Positions 36,917-47,641 are shown, numbered from the stretch's first letter. The stretch: 64,000 nt of DNA from Methylococcales bacterium (GCA_030949405.1 JAUZSN010000002.1:2404553-2468552), one strand, 5' to 3'. Translations and numbers: made by a program. Notes: a model not told the origin generated them from the letters alone.

Positions 36917-37915
36917 ATGATTGTATCAAGAACGCCCCATCGAATTTCATTTTTCGGTGGAGGGACCGATTACCCTGATTATTACCTTGAACATGGCGGT
37001 AAAACATTAGGGGTTACGATTGATAAATATTCTTATCTTAATGTTAGAAAATTACCGCCTTTTTTTGAACATAAACACCGAATTGTTTATTCAAAACAAG
37101 AAAATGTTTCAAGTATTGCTGAAATTGTACATCCTGCAGTACGTGAAACCTTAAAGTATTTAGGCATTGATTATGGGGTTTCCATTCACCATGATGGGGA
37201 TATTCCTGCGCGAAGTGGAATGGGGTCAAGTTCAGCGTTTACTGTAGGGCTTTTAAACAGCCTAAAAGCGTTAGAAGGTAAAATGGTCTCTAAAAAAGAA
37301 CTCACACGGATGGCCGTTGAAATTGAACAAGATTGGATTAAAGAAAATGTCGGTTCACAAGATCAAACCTTTGCAGCCTATGGCGGTTTAAATACGCTCA
37401 ATTTTTTACAAAATGGGGAAATTATTGCCGAACCTATTATCATGCGTCATGAGCGACTCGTTGAATTTCAAAGTAACATCTTATTATTTTTTACAGGATT
37501 ATCGAGAGCGGCCTCTGATATTTTAGATGAACAAATGGCAAAAACACGCTTAAATGTACCCAATCTAAATCGAATGAAAGCCATGGTTGATGATGCTCAT
37601 GATATATTATTATCCGATGGCGACTTAAACCAATTTGGCGAATTATTGAATGCAACGTGGGATTTAAAAAAATCACTCTCAACCAAAGTCACCAACCCGA
37701 CGATTGATGCCATGTACGATAAAGCTCTTAAAGCAGGTGCATTAGGGGGGAAATTATTAGGCGCAGGGAGTGGTGGGTTTATGATTTTTTATGTTGAAAA
37801 AAATAATCAAGAAAAAGTCAAAACAGCCTTAAATGACTATTTACATATTCCTTTTTGTTTCGATTTTGATGGATCAAAAATTGTTGTCTACGAACCTAAT
37901 TATCAGGATAAATAA
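36917..37915 (+). CDS. GHMP-family sugar kinase, HddA-like
   Basis: A 332-residue kinase of the GHMP family. It opens RTPHRISFFGGGTDYPDYY and has the ATP loop PARSGMGSSSAFTVGLLN and the C-terminal GGKLLGAGSGGFMIFY. The nearest known group is D-glycero-alpha-D-manno-heptose 7-phosphate kinase (HddA), which makes the 1,7-bisphosphate for GDP-heptose. It is followed after 3 bases by a DegT-fold enzyme. The other HddA partners (isomerase, phosphatase, guanylyltransferase) are not in the window, so the substrate is unproven. Confidence 0.8.
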   Translation: MIVSRTPHRISFFGGGTDYPDYYLEHGGKTLGVTIDKYSYLNVRKLPPFFEHKHRIVYSKQENVSSIAEIVHPAVRETLKYLGIDYGVSIHHDGDIPARSGMGSSSAFTVGLLNSLKALEGKMVSKKELTRMAVEIEQDWIKENVGSQDQTFAAYGGLNTLNFLQNGEIIAEPIIMRHERLVEFQSNILLFFTGLSRAASDILDEQMAKTRLNVPNLNRMKAMVDDAHDILLSDGDLNQFGELLNATWDLKKSLSTKVTNPTIDAMYDKALKAGALGGKLLGAGSGGFMIFYVEKNNQEKVKTALNDYLHIPFCFDFDGSKIVVYEPNYQDK

Positions 37916-37918
37916 ACT

Positions 37919-39079
37919 ATGAGTTACGAATTAGCCCATTCAACGTTTGGCGAAGAAGAAAAAAAAGCCATGCACGATGTCATTGAAAGCGACCTATTTA
38001 GCATGGGAAAAAATGTTAAAGCCTTTGAACAGCAATTTGCCGAATTTTTTGGAAAAAAATATGCGGTCATGGTGAACTCAGGTTCATCCGCTAATTTAAT
38101 TGCAGTGGCCGCCTTATTTCATCGTAAAGAAAATGCGTTAAAAGCAGGCGACGAGGTCATTGTACCCTGTGTTTCATGGGCAACAACCTTTTATCCTTTG
38201 CATCAATATGGTCTAAAATTAAAATTTGTCGATATTGATCTCACTACGTTAAACTATGATATTGATGAATTAAAAAAAGCAGTCACCCCTGAGACCAAAA
38301 TGATTGTCACGGTATCTGTCTTGGGGAATCCTTGTTATTTTGATGAAATTGAAGCCCTATGTCAGCAACATGATCTTATCTTGTTTGATGATAATTGTGA
38401 GTCAATGGGGGCAAAATATAACGGACGTTACACAGGGACATCAGGACTGGTCAATACCTTTTCAACCTTCTTCTCTCACCATATATCAACGATGGAAGGC
38501 GGCTTGGTGGTGACCGATGATTATGAAGTTTACTGTTTAGCGAAATCATTACGCAATCATGGTTGGACACGAGACCAAGATGAGGGCAGCCCCATTTATG
38601 AGAAAAAAGACGATGATTTTTTTGAAGCCTATCGTTTTATTTTACCAGGTTATAACGTTCGCCCGAACGAATTACAAGGGGCTTTAGGACTCACTCAAAT
38701 TAAAAAATTGCCTGGATTTATTGAGCAACGTCGTAAAAATGCCGCCTATTTTGTCGAAAAATTTAAAGAGGATGACCGTTTTATTATTCAACGTGAAGTC
38801 GGCGAAAGTTCGTGGTTTAGCTTTACAATGATTATGGCTAAAAATGCAGACATTACGCGGAAACAAGTCTTTGCCGCATTAGATCAACATGAGATTAAAT
38901 ACCGTATTATTACTGGCGGTAATTTTTTAGAGCATGATGTCATTAAATATATTAATCATCAAGTGACGAAATCAGATAATGCCAGTTATGCACATAATAA
39001 TGGTTTCTTCATTGGTAATGCGCCTGTTGATTTAACACATCATATTGATTTATTATCGCGTGCATTAAACACCGTCTAA
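37919..39079 (+). CDS. DegT/DnrJ-fold enzyme with His in place of PLP lysine (ColD/RfbH-like)
   Basis: The 386-residue protein has the DegT/DnrJ/EryC1/StrS fold (fold type I): FAEFFGKKYAVMVNSGSSANLIAV, GDEVIVPCVSWATTFYP, FDDNCESMGAKYNG. Where sugar aminotransferases have a PLP-linking lysine, this has FSTFFSHHISTMEGG, with H187 at the lysine position. Such a Lys-to-His change marks 3-dehydratases such as ColD and RfbH, which use PLP or PMP without an internal Schiff base to remove the C3 hydroxyl of a nucleotide sugar. It adjoins the HddA-like kinase (3 bases), so a deoxy-sugar or deoxy-heptose route is likely. Confidence 0.82.
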   Translation: MSYELAHSTFGEEEKKAMHDVIESDLFSMGKNVKAFEQQFAEFFGKKYAVMVNSGSSANLIAVAALFHRKENALKAGDEVIVPCVSWATTFYPLHQYGLKLKFVDIDLTTLNYDIDELKKAVTPETKMIVTVSVLGNPCYFDEIEALCQQHDLILFDDNCESMGAKYNGRYTGTSGLVNTFSTFFSHHISTMEGGLVVTDDYEVYCLAKSLRNHGWTRDQDEGSPIYEKKDDDFFEAYRFILPGYNVRPNELQGALGLTQIKKLPGFIEQRRKNAAYFVEKFKEDDRFIIQREVGESSWFSFTMIMAKNADITRKQVFAALDQHEIKYRIITGGNFLEHDVIKYINHQVTKSDNASYAHNNGFFIGNAPVDLTHHIDLLSRALNTV

Positions 39080-39106
39080 ATCTTTAGCGTGTAACCCTCA
39101 AACATT

Positions 39107-39143
39107 AGCGGTCTAGGATAAAAGTAACACATCCTAGACCGCA
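39107..39143. terminator. Strong hairpin downstream of the DegT-fold gene
   Basis: A perfect 12-bp stem GCGGTCTAGGAT / ATCCTAGACCGC (39108-39119 and 39131-39142) with an 11-base loop lies between this operon and pqqD. A clear U run is missing, but its position suits a terminator. Confidence 0.6.
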
Positions 39144-39172
39144 TCAAATTTCATTTCTAACATCAAATAATT

Positions 39173-39445
39173 ATGAGTCTTAATCCTGATTTAACGATTA
39201 AATTTTCACCGATGCATCGCTTACAATGGGAAGAAGCCCAACAAAAAGATGTCATTTTATACCCTGAAGGCATGGTTGAATTAAACCAACCTTCCGCTGA
39301 AATTTTAAAATTATGTGATGGTTCACGTCTAGTGGCCCAAATTATTGAAGCACTCGAACAAAAATTTCAAACAACGGGTCTTGAAAAAGAGATTACTTAC
39401 TTTTTAGAGGATGCTTTAAAAAATGGCTGGATTCAACAACACTAA
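39173..39445 (+). CDS. pqqD: PQQ biosynthesis peptide chaperone PqqD
   Basis: PqqD binds the PqqA precursor peptide and presents it to PqqE. The 90-residue protein fits the family: FSPMHRLQWEEAQQKDVILYPEG, VELNQPSAEILKLCDGS, and a winged-helix-like end DALKNGWIQQ. It overlaps pqqE by 23 bases, a common fused or overlapping arrangement. pqqA, B and C are not in the window. Confidence 0.93.
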   Translation: MSLNPDLTIKFSPMHRLQWEEAQQKDVILYPEGMVELNQPSAEILKLCDGSRLVAQIIEALEQKFQTTGLEKEITYFLEDALKNGWIQQH

Positions 39446-40547
39446 AATAACACCACCTCGTTGGTTATTAGCGGAATTGACCTACGCGTGTCCGCTTCAA
39501 TGCCCTTATTGCTCTAATCCTTTAGATTATAACCAACATTCAGCCGAATTAACGACGGATGACTGGAAGCGTGTATTAAGCCAAGCCCGAAAAATGGGGG
39601 CGGTACAATTAGGATTATCAGGGGGAGAACCTTTAGTTAGAAAAGATTTAGAAGAGATTGTTAGACATGCACGCGAACTGGGCTATTACACCAATTTAAT
39701 TACCTCGGCTTATGGATTAGATGAACCGCGAATTATTGCGCTAAAAGAAGCTGGCTTAGATCATATTCAAGTCAGTATTCAAGCGAGTAGTGAAGAATTA
39801 AGTGATTATTTAGCAGGCACTAAATCATTTAAACATAAAAAAGAGATCGCTCATTTAGTGAAAAAACACGGTTACCCTATGGTTTTATGTGTTGTTATTC
39901 ATCGTGAAAATATTGAAGAAATGCCGCAAATCTTAGAGATGGCTGAAGAACTTGGCGCGGATTATTTAGAATTGGCGAATACTCAATACTATGGCTGGGC
40001 GCATCTTAATCGTGATTTATTATTACCTACAAAAGCTCAGTTTGACGTAGCCGAAGCGACCGCACAAGCCTTCAAGAAAAAAGTTGAGGGGAAGATGAAA
40101 ATTTATTACGTCGTTCCTGATTTCCATGAAGATCGCCCAAAAGCCTGTATGAATGGCTGGGGAACCACGTTTTTAACCATTGCACCTGATGGAGTCGCCC
40201 TGCCCTGCCATTCAGCACGTGAATTACCTGGATTAGACTGCCCTAATGTGAATGAGTACAGTATTGATGAAATTTGGCACGACTCAAAGGCCTTCAATTT
40301 TTTTCGAGGAACGGAATGGATGCAAGAACCTTGTCGTAGCTGTGATGAGAAAGAAAAAGACTTTGGAGGCTGTCGTTGTCAAGCCTATCTATTAAAGGGC
40401 GATATGTATGCAACCGACCCTGTTTGCAGTAAATCAACCGATCGACATTTAGTTGATGAGGCGATTAATGCCGCTAAAGAAAACACCTTACGTTCAACAG
40501 AAAAACCACTTGTATTTCGTAATAGTAAAAATTCACAACGATATTAA
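39423..40547 (+). CDS. pqqE: PQQ biosynthesis radical SAM enzyme PqqE
   Basis: PqqE forms the Glu-Tyr carbon-carbon bond in PqqA, the first step of pyrroloquinoline quinone synthesis. The 374-residue protein has the radical-SAM cluster motif ELTYACPLQCPYCSNP, GLSGGEPLVRKDLEEI, and the SPASM-like auxiliary clusters with ALPCHSARELPG and CRSCDEKEKDFGGCRCQA. PQQ is the cofactor of methanol dehydrogenases. Confidence 0.95.
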   Translation: MAGFNNTKITPPRWLLAELTYACPLQCPYCSNPLDYNQHSAELTTDDWKRVLSQARKMGAVQLGLSGGEPLVRKDLEEIVRHARELGYYTNLITSAYGLDEPRIIALKEAGLDHIQVSIQASSEELSDYLAGTKSFKHKKEIAHLVKKHGYPMVLCVVIHRENIEEMPQILEMAEELGADYLELANTQYYGWAHLNRDLLLPTKAQFDVAEATAQAFKKKVEGKMKIYYVVPDFHEDRPKACMNGWGTTFLTIAPDGVALPCHSARELPGLDCPNVNEYSIDEIWHDSKAFNFFRGTEWMQEPCRSCDEKEKDFGGCRCQAYLLKGDMYATDPVCSKSTDRHLVDEAINAAKENTLRSTEKPLVFRNSKNSQRY

Positions 40548-40567
40548 ACAAAACTACGTTAATCTTT

Positions 40568-40615
40568 GGAGCGCTATTGTCAGTTTGGTTAACTGAAAAT
40601 AGCACTCCATTTTTC
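40568..40615 (+). terminator. Intrinsic terminator after pqqE
   Basis: GGAGCGCTATT (40568-40578) pairs with AATAGCACTCC (40598-40608), with an inner CAGTT/AACTG stem and a T run (ATTTTTCTT) right after. Confidence 0.85.
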
Positions 40616-40644
40616 TTGAAATGATTTGGATTTTTGATGCGTAT

Positions 40645-41139
40645 TTAAATTAAAAACATCAAGCTATACGCACCGCCGTAAGTAACAATAAAATAAATAC
40701 ACGAAACGGCTAAACTAGCAGCAACATTGATATTTAAGACCTGTTTAATAATATAAGTCACTAAACAAACATCCCAAAAAATTAAAATGCCAAAGGTAAT
40801 GTAACTTAAGAAATCATCCGTCACGGTTAACCAAATCATGACAGGAATGCCCACAATAGCAATCACATTTTCACAGACTAAAAAGGCCGTAATAACCTGT
40901 AAATAACGGTCATAGTTACGGTTGAGCATCATCATGATGGCGACGAAACTTAAGGTAAATATGGTCTCTAAATTAACTTCCCAAAAAGCCTCCCAAGGAT
41001 CTATCATATTGGCTTGCATAAATAGCTCAACAAAATAATAAATAATTAAGTTACATCGAAAGAAATTCTCAGATCGAGGAAGTTTCAATGGGTTATCATT
41101 GAAAAAGCACAACGGTATATAGTATTTTAAAATATCCAT
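40645..41139 (-). CDS. Small multi-pass membrane protein, partner of pseudo-GTPase gene
   Basis: A 164-residue membrane protein with about four hydrophobic helices (near 28-42, 57-72, 80-103, 108-132 and 137-162). The N-terminus (YIPLCFFNDNPLKLPRSENFF) resembles a conserved cytoplasmic start seen in small Yip1-like proteobacterial membrane proteins with LCLLR.GPQDLP, which supports the start at 41139. It follows the pseudo-GTPase gene by 30 bases in the same direction. I do not recognise a function. Confidence 0.6.
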   Translation of the reverse strand: MDILKYYIPLCFFNDNPLKLPRSENFFRCNLIIYYFVELFMQANMIDPWEAFWEVNLETIFTLSFVAIMMMLNRNYDRYLQVITAFLVCENVIAIVGIPVMIWLTVTDDFLSYITFGILIFWDVCLVTYIIKQVLNINVAASLAVSCIYFIVTYGGAYSLMFLI

Positions 41140-41169
41140 AATTAATAAGAGTTAGGCTAAATTAATCAT

Positions 41170-42624
41170 TTATCTTGAACGCCGTGAAAAAAGACTTGAT
41201 TTAGGTCTTTCTTTCGGAATCTCTATCGGATCAACGAGAGGCGTAGGGATAGAGTCAGGTGTATTAGAATACAAGGGAGCGTCAATTATATGGCTAAAAC
41301 TTTCATTTAAAGACTGTACCAATTCTTTGGTTTCATCGATGAGTGATTTTAACTTTTTACGATTTTTTCGACTATAGCCAAAAGGTTCTGTCTGGGGAAG
41401 AATGATACGCCCAAAAGATAAACTTTTTTCAAATAAGCCCACGAGGCTTTCGGTTAAATTAAGTTTTTTCTCACGCTTATAAAGGTCTTTAATAATAAAC
41501 TTTGCATGAATTTTACTCACCATTACATGGAGTGGAATTAAAAAAGAAACTAAAACTAATAAAATAATGGGGCCTACAACAGGGTCAACGATAGAGTTTA
41601 AAACAATCCCGCCCATCGTTATTTCTGCAAATAACATTAAGGACACAAAAAAGCCCATTACAATTAATGTGCTGGCATTTGAACGTTCTTTCCATAATAA
41701 GAGGGCTGTTTCAACTTCGGGTATATAAACCGCTTCCACATCATGAATACTTTTTTCTAAATTATTTAATACACGATAAGAGCGATTATATCCGACATTA
41801 GCCAAACGTTCATCAATCGCTTTTATACCATCAAGCTGACTATTATCTGAATCCGATAATACGACGTAATGTCCTGTCGTTAAGCCTAGATTTTCAAGTC
41901 GTTGTCGCCATGAATTAATGATTTCATTACTTCTTGCTATATCAAGCGTCATATCAGAATGATCAATAATGAACACTAAATTTTGAGTATCTTGACGTTT
42001 AACTAATTCATCAATGAAATCTTTAATTAACTCAGGATCTGACTCAAAAAAATCGGTAAACACAAAGCTTAAGTCGGATACGCCGACGACATGATTCATT
42101 AAATAAGTTTGAACGGCACCACTATTTTCTGTAAAAGGCGGGGTATCTATAAATAATTTGCCTTGTAATTTATCACTATTAAGTGTTTTTAGTTCTAAAT
42201 AGGCATTAATTTTATTCCCTTCACCTGGAGCGGCTTGTTCAACTTTATGACTAATTTGATAAAAAGGAAGTTTATGATCAACATCAACAGCCATACCCGG
42301 TAGCGTAATCACTGTTGCTTGTGGTGTATGTTGTAATACCGTGAATTTATGCTGTGAGGCATAAACACTCGCATTGTGAAGAGTAGATCCTAGATAATGC
42401 TCTATAAAATCATTTTTTACAGGGGTTGTTCCCCCTATTAAACTAACAATCGGCCACCATGAGCTTTTACATGCCGTTGATTCATCGTCATTTAAAAGCC
42501 CTAACTCATACTCAAGCTCATCAAGTTGATGAAAAATTTGACTTGCTTTTTTTAAGGTAGGTTGTGTCGTTGCAAAGTGATTTTCCAGATTAACTAAATG
42601 TTTGCTCATCATTTTATCTGCCAT
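41170..42624 (-). CDS. Degenerate dynamin-like (pseudo-GTPase) membrane protein
   Basis: The 484-residue protein has the layout of bacterial dynamin-related or EHD-like GTPases: an N-terminal helical segment, a P-loop-like VSLIGGTTPVKNDFIEHYLG (normal GxxxxGK[ST] lacks the second glycine and the Ser/Thr), a FIDTPPF switch in place of DTPG, no NKxD, then two TM segments (about 320-365) and a basic, Pro/Ser-rich tail. All nucleotide-binding motifs are altered, so GTP hydrolysis is doubtful. Start at ATG 42624 with AGGG seven bases upstream. It is divergent from ampD. Confidence 0.65.
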   Translation of the reverse strand: MADKMMSKHLVNLENHFATTQPTLKKASQIFHQLDELEYELGLLNDDESTACKSSWWPIVSLIGGTTPVKNDFIEHYLGSTLHNASVYASQHKFTVLQHTPQATVITLPGMAVDVDHKLPFYQISHKVEQAAPGEGNKINAYLELKTLNSDKLQGKLFIDTPPFTENSGAVQTYLMNHVVGVSDLSFVFTDFFESDPELIKDFIDELVKRQDTQNLVFIIDHSDMTLDIARSNEIINSWRQRLENLGLTTGHYVVLSDSDNSQLDGIKAIDERLANVGYNRSYRVLNNLEKSIHDVEAVYIPEVETALLLWKERSNASTLIVMGFFVSLMLFAEITMGGIVLNSIVDPVVGPIILLVLVSFLIPLHVMVSKIHAKFIIKDLYKREKKLNLTESLVGLFEKSLSFGRIILPQTEPFGYSRKNRKKLKSLIDETKELVQSLNESFSHIIDAPLYSNTPDSIPTPLVDPIEIPKERPKSSLFSRRSR

Positions 42625-42761
42625 CAAATCACCCTAATTTATTATTGTTATTGGTAAAGTCACAAGTATACACCTAAGCATGATAAATTATAAACAAACT
42701 CAAAAATATTTTTAATCTTAAAAAATGTTATTCTTACTATTTTTTATTAATTTAACGAATA

Positions 42762-43301
42762 ATGAAAATTCAAAACCATTGCTTAACTGAGGCACAACAA
42801 ATTCCCTCACCTAACTTTAATTTACGCCCCAATGAGGAGGATATTTCTTTAATTGTTATTCATAACATAAGCTTGCCTCCCAATCAATTTACAGGGAATT
42901 ATATTACTCAGTTGTTTTGTAATCAATTAGACCCTAAGGATCATCCTAGCTTTGAGTCGATTCATACAATGACGGTATCAGCCCATTTACTTATTCGGCG
43001 TGATGGTCATATTATTCAATATGTCCCCTTTAATAAAAGAGCGTGGCACGCTGGGGTGTCCACTTATCAAAGTCGTGATCGTTGTAATGATTTTTCTATT
43101 GGTATTGAGCTAGAAGGAACGGATACCATTGCTTATACAAAGGCACAATATTTACAACTAGCAACAATAATTCAGCTATTAATTCAATGTTATCCTCGTT
43201 TAAATAAAGAGCGCCTTACCGGTCATAGTGATATTGCCCCCGACCGCAAAACTGACCCAGGGGATTCTTTTTCATGGACACACTTATTGAATCAACTCTA
43301 A
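42762..43301 (+). CDS. ampD: 1,6-anhydro-N-acetylmuramyl-L-alanine amidase AmpD
   Basis: AmpD cleaves the peptide from anhydro-muropeptides in cytosolic peptidoglycan recycling. The 179-residue protein has the zinc ligands in LIVIHNISLPP (His) and GHSDIAPDRKTDPG (His and Asp), plus HLLIRRDGHIIQYVPFNKRAWHAGVS and NDFSIGIELEGTD. No ampE follows; the next gene is convergent ilvC. Confidence 0.95.
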   Translation: MKIQNHCLTEAQQIPSPNFNLRPNEEDISLIVIHNISLPPNQFTGNYITQLFCNQLDPKDHPSFESIHTMTVSAHLLIRRDGHIIQYVPFNKRAWHAGVSTYQSRDRCNDFSIGIELEGTDTIAYTKAQYLQLATIIQLLIQCYPRLNKERLTGHSDIAPDRKTDPGDSFSWTHLLNQL

Positions 43302-43320
43302 TGATGAAATTTGACCCAAA

Positions 43321-43348
43321 AAAAGCCTGTTACAAAACAGGCTTTTTT
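43321..43348. terminator. Bidirectional intrinsic terminator ampD/ilvC
   Basis: A stem AAAAGCCTGTT / AACAGGCTTTT (43321-43331 and 43336-43346) with a 4-base loop and T run lies between convergent ampD and ilvC. Confidence 0.88.
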
Positions 43349-43366
43349 ATAGCGTGAGTTTAAAAA

Positions 43367-44410
<1,044 letters not shown>

Positions 44411-44451
44411 TTAAATAATTATAGGATCATTCATTTTTAAATCTAAATATT

Positions 44452-44943
44452 TTAAAGATGCAAGCCTTTTTCTCCACGAGAAATGCCTGTTGCACCTGAA
44501 CGTACCACTTCAATAATGGAACTTTCATCAATCGCTGCCAGAAATGAATCAAGCTTCTCTGATGTTCCCGTCATTTCAATCACATAGGTATTTACCGTGA
44601 CATCTATAATTTTTCCACGAAAAATATCAGCGGTTCGTTTTATTTCTTCACGGTTTTCACGCGAGGTTTTTATCTTAACCATCATTAATTCACGTTCAAT
44701 ATGAACCGCATCTTCTAAATCAATCAGTTTTACCACATCAATTAATTTATTTAATTGTTTGGTAATTTGCTCAATGACATCATCACTCCCTCGGGTGACT
44801 AAAGTCATTCGTGATAAGGTTTCATCTTCGGTCATCGCAACGGTTAATGACTCAATATTATAACCACGCGCGGTAAATAAACCTGCAACGCGTGATAAAG
44901 CCCCAGCTTCATTTTCAATTAAAATTGAAATAATATGTCTCAT
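44452..44943 (-). CDS. ilvH: Acetolactate synthase small subunit
   Basis: This regulatory subunit gives valine feedback control to acetolactate synthase. The 163-residue protein has an ACT domain (HIISILIENEAGALSRVAGLFTARGYNIESL) and the C-terminal domain (AKxR-like MVKIKTSRENREEI, and SLLIIEVVRSGATGISRGE). The ATG overlaps the stop of the large-subunit gene by 1 base. Confidence 0.96.
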   Translation of the reverse strand: MRHIISILIENEAGALSRVAGLFTARGYNIESLTVAMTEDETLSRMTLVTRGSDDVIEQITKQLNKLIDVVKLIDLEDAVHIERELMMVKIKTSRENREEIKRTADIFRGKIIDVTVNTYVIEMTGTSEKLDSFLAAIDESSIIEVVRSGATGISRGEKGLHL

Positions 44944-46679
44944 TATGCTAACTCCCGATTAATCGGCGTATCAATCGCAACCCGTAATTTCATGTCATTA
45001 TGCGCTTTTCCTGATTCAATCATCGGATAAACATTCTCTGTTCTATCCGTTAAAATATCAAGAAAAACGGTTCTATCTTTTAATGCAAAGGCTTCTTCTA
45101 AAGCAGGACGTACTTGTTCAGGTTTATCTATCTGAATTCCAACATGTCCATAGGCTTCGGCTAATTTAACAAAGTCTGGAATGGCATCCATATAAGAATG
45201 TGAATAACGACTTTCATAAGAAAATTCTTGCCACTGTCGAACCATGCCCATATAACGATTATTTAAATTAATAATTTTTACAGGCGTTTCATATTGTAAT
45301 GCGGTCGCTAATTCTTGGATGCACATTTGAATACTGGCCTCACCCGTGACACAGGCAACCTCCATTTCAGGGCTTGCTAACTTCGCCCCAATAGCGGCAG
45401 GTAAACCAAAACCCATCGTGCCTAAGCCGCCTGAATTAATCCAGCGACGCGGTTTATCAAAATGGTAATATTGTGAGGCGAACATTTGATGCTGCCCTAC
45501 ATCAGAGGTAACAATGGCCTCGCCTTTTGTAACTTCATAAAGTTGTTCAATTACATACTGGGGTTTAATTAAACGGCTTTCACGATTATATTCCAAGCAA
45601 TTTACATCACGCCATTTATTAATTTGCTTCCACCAAGCATCCAAGGCTTTTTCATTGGTTTTATCATGTCCGTCTTTAATTAAAGATAACATATCTTTAA
45701 GCACGGATTTAATATCACCGACAATAGGAATATCAACCTTTACAGTTTTAGCAATAGAGGCGGGATCAATGTCAATATGAATAATTTTTGCATAAGGACA
45801 AAAACGATCAAGTTTACCTGTTACGCGATCATCAAAGCGCGCACCAATAGCAATAATCACATCACTTTCGTGCATCGACATATTGGCTTCATACGTTCCG
45901 TGCATTCCAAGCATTCCAACAAACTGTTTGTCGGTTGCAGGATAGCCCCCTAGGCCCATTAACGTATGTGTGACCGGATAACCTAAAGTTCGTACTAATT
46001 TGGTTAATTCTTTACTGGCTTCACTTAAAATAACCCCGCCCCCTGCATAAATCATCGGTTTTTTTGCCGATAACAAGAGATCTAATGCTTTTTTAATTTG
46101 CCCACTATGACCTTTTGTCGCTGGATTATAAGAACGCATGGATACTTTTTTAGGGTATTTGTAAGGTACTTTTATACTAGGATCGGTAATGTCTTTCGGT
46201 ATATCAACCACAACAGGCCCAGGTCTTCCCGTTGTTGCAACATGAAAGGCTTTTTTTAAGGTTTCAGCAATATCTTTAACATCTTTAACTAAAAAATTAT
46301 GCTTAACACAAGGACGCGTAATTCCCACCATATCAACTTCTTGAAACGCATCACTACCAATAACGGCAGAAGGAACTTGTCCTGAGATCACCACCATTGG
46401 AATAGAGTCCATATAAGCCGTTGCAATCCCTGTCACCGCATTAGTTGCCCCAGGCCCTGATGTGACTAAAACAACCCCTGGTTTTCCTGTTACACGTGCA
46501 TAAGCATCTGCCGCATGAGTTGCCGCTTGTTCATGTCTAACCAAAATATGTTTAACATCCTCTTGATGAAATAAAGCATCATACAAATGTAAGACCGCTC
46601 CACCAGGATAACCAAAAAGAAATTCTACCCCTTCGTCTTTTAGACATTCGACAACAATCTGTCCACCGCTCAGTTCCAT
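44943..46679 (-). CDS. ilvB: Acetolactate synthase large subunit
   Basis: This thiamine-diphosphate enzyme makes acetolactate from two pyruvates. The 578-residue protein has the conserved glutamate in [35 protein letters not shown], the ThDP-binding [15 protein letters not shown] followed by [12 protein letters not shown], and [13 protein letters not shown] at the N-terminus. Note GEASI in place of the more usual GDGSF in the ThDP motif, which is common in proteobacterial IlvI-type proteins. AAGGG precedes the ATG. Head of ilvBHC. Confidence 0.96.
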   Translation of the reverse strand: MELSGGQIVVECLKDEGVEFLFGYPGGAVLHLYDALFHQEDVKHILVRHEQAATHAADAYARVTGKPGVVLVTSGPGATNAVTGIATAYMDSIPMVVISGQVPSAVIGSDAFQEVDMVGITRPCVKHNFLVKDVKDIAETLKKAFHVATTGRPGPVVVDIPKDITDPSIKVPYKYPKKVSMRSYNPATKGHSGQIKKALDLLLSAKKPMIYAGGGVILSEASKELTKLVRTLGYPVTHTLMGLGGYPATDKQFVGMLGMHGTYEANMSMHESDVIIAIGARFDDRVTGKLDRFCPYAKIIHIDIDPASIAKTVKVDIPIVGDIKSVLKDMLSLIKDGHDKTNEKALDAWWKQINKWRDVNCLEYNRESRLIKPQYVIEQLYEVTKGEAIVTSDVGQHQMFASQYYHFDKPRRWINSGGLGTMGFGLPAAIGAKLASPEMEVACVTGEASIQMCIQELATALQYETPVKIINLNNRYMGMVRQWQEFSYESRYSHSYMDAIPDFVKLAEAYGHVGIQIDKPEQVRPALEEAFALKDRTVFLDILTDRTENVYPMIESGKAHNDMKLRVAIDTPINRELA

Positions 46680-46915
46680 ATTAATACCCTTAAAATCAAT
46701 CTGTGTAGGGGAATCCCCTTTATATTTATGTCTAAAATTATTAATTCTATTTTAGAAAAAGTCGCTCAGACTACTGTTTTTATCGGTTTTCGTCAAGAAA
46801 ATATCCGACTATTTTAATGATACTCTTGTTAGATTGTTTCATAAATTTAACTATACAAAGTCTTAGATAATATTTACCATGCCACAATTAAGATAAATTT
46901 TTAACGGATTCTAAA

Positions 46916-47641
46916 ATGAATAACAGCACGCTTAGACAAATTGTTTTAGATACAGAAACGACAGGACTCAATCCTAAAGAAGGTCACCGAATTATTGAAA
47001 TTGGATGCGTAGAACTGATTAATCGTCGTTTAACAGGCAATCATTTTCACACCTATATCAATCCCCAACGTCTCATTGATAAAGAAGCGATTGATGTTCA
47101 TGGTATTACGAATGAATTTTTAGACGATAAACCGCTGTTTGCAAGTATTGTCGATGATTTTATCGCGTTTATTAATAATGCTGAGTTAATCATTCACAAC
47201 GCCCCTTTTGATGTCGGTTTTCTAAATCACGAATACCAGTTAACTCATCGTAAGTTAAAAAAAATTGGCGATCATAACCCTATCTTTGATAGCCTAGCTT
47301 ATGCAAGAAAAAAACATCCTGGGCAGCGTAATAGTTTAGACGCTCTTTGTAAACGTTATGGAATCAACAATAGTCACCGTGATTTACATGGGGCTTTACT
47401 TGATTCTGAAATTCTTGCCGATGTTTATTTGCTAATGACGGGCGGGCAATTTTCTTTGTTAGATGATCCACAAGCAAGTACCCATAAAAGTCAAACCATA
47501 CAGCTTATCTCACCGAACAGAACCTCGTTAAACGTTATTCCCTGTAACGATGATGAGAAAAAACAACACAGGCAACGCTTAGATGCCATTAATAAAGCCT
47601 GTAAAAATCAATGCCTATGGTCAAAAATAGAGCAAGACTAA
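46916..47641 (+). CDS. dnaQ: DNA polymerase III epsilon subunit DnaQ
   Basis: DnaQ is the 3'-5' proofreading exonuclease of DNA polymerase III. The 241-residue protein has Exo I VLDTETTGLNPKEGHRIIEIGCVEL, Exo II NAPFDVGFLNHEY, and Exo III HRDLHGALLDSEILADVY. The C-terminal tail that binds the alpha subunit is present. It is divergent from ilvB and convergent with the PAS-kinase gene, the stop codons lying 3 bases apart. Confidence 0.95.
   Translation: MNNSTLRQIVLDTETTGLNPKEGHRIIEIGCVELINRRLTGNHFHTYINPQRLIDKEAIDVHGITNEFLDDKPLFASIVDDFIAFINNAELIIHNAPFDVGFLNHEYQLTHRKLKKIGDHNPIFDSLAYARKKHPGQRNSLDALCKRYGINNSHRDLHGALLDSEILADVYLLMTGGQFSLLDDPQASTHKSQTIQLISPNRTSLNVIPCNDDEKKQHRQRLDAINKACKNQCLWSKIEQD

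Noticed and set aside
46707-46719. AGGGG-AAT-CCCCT palindrome in the ilvB leader as an attenuator
   Set aside because: The stem is only five bases, there is no U run and no leucine/valine leader peptide could be read.
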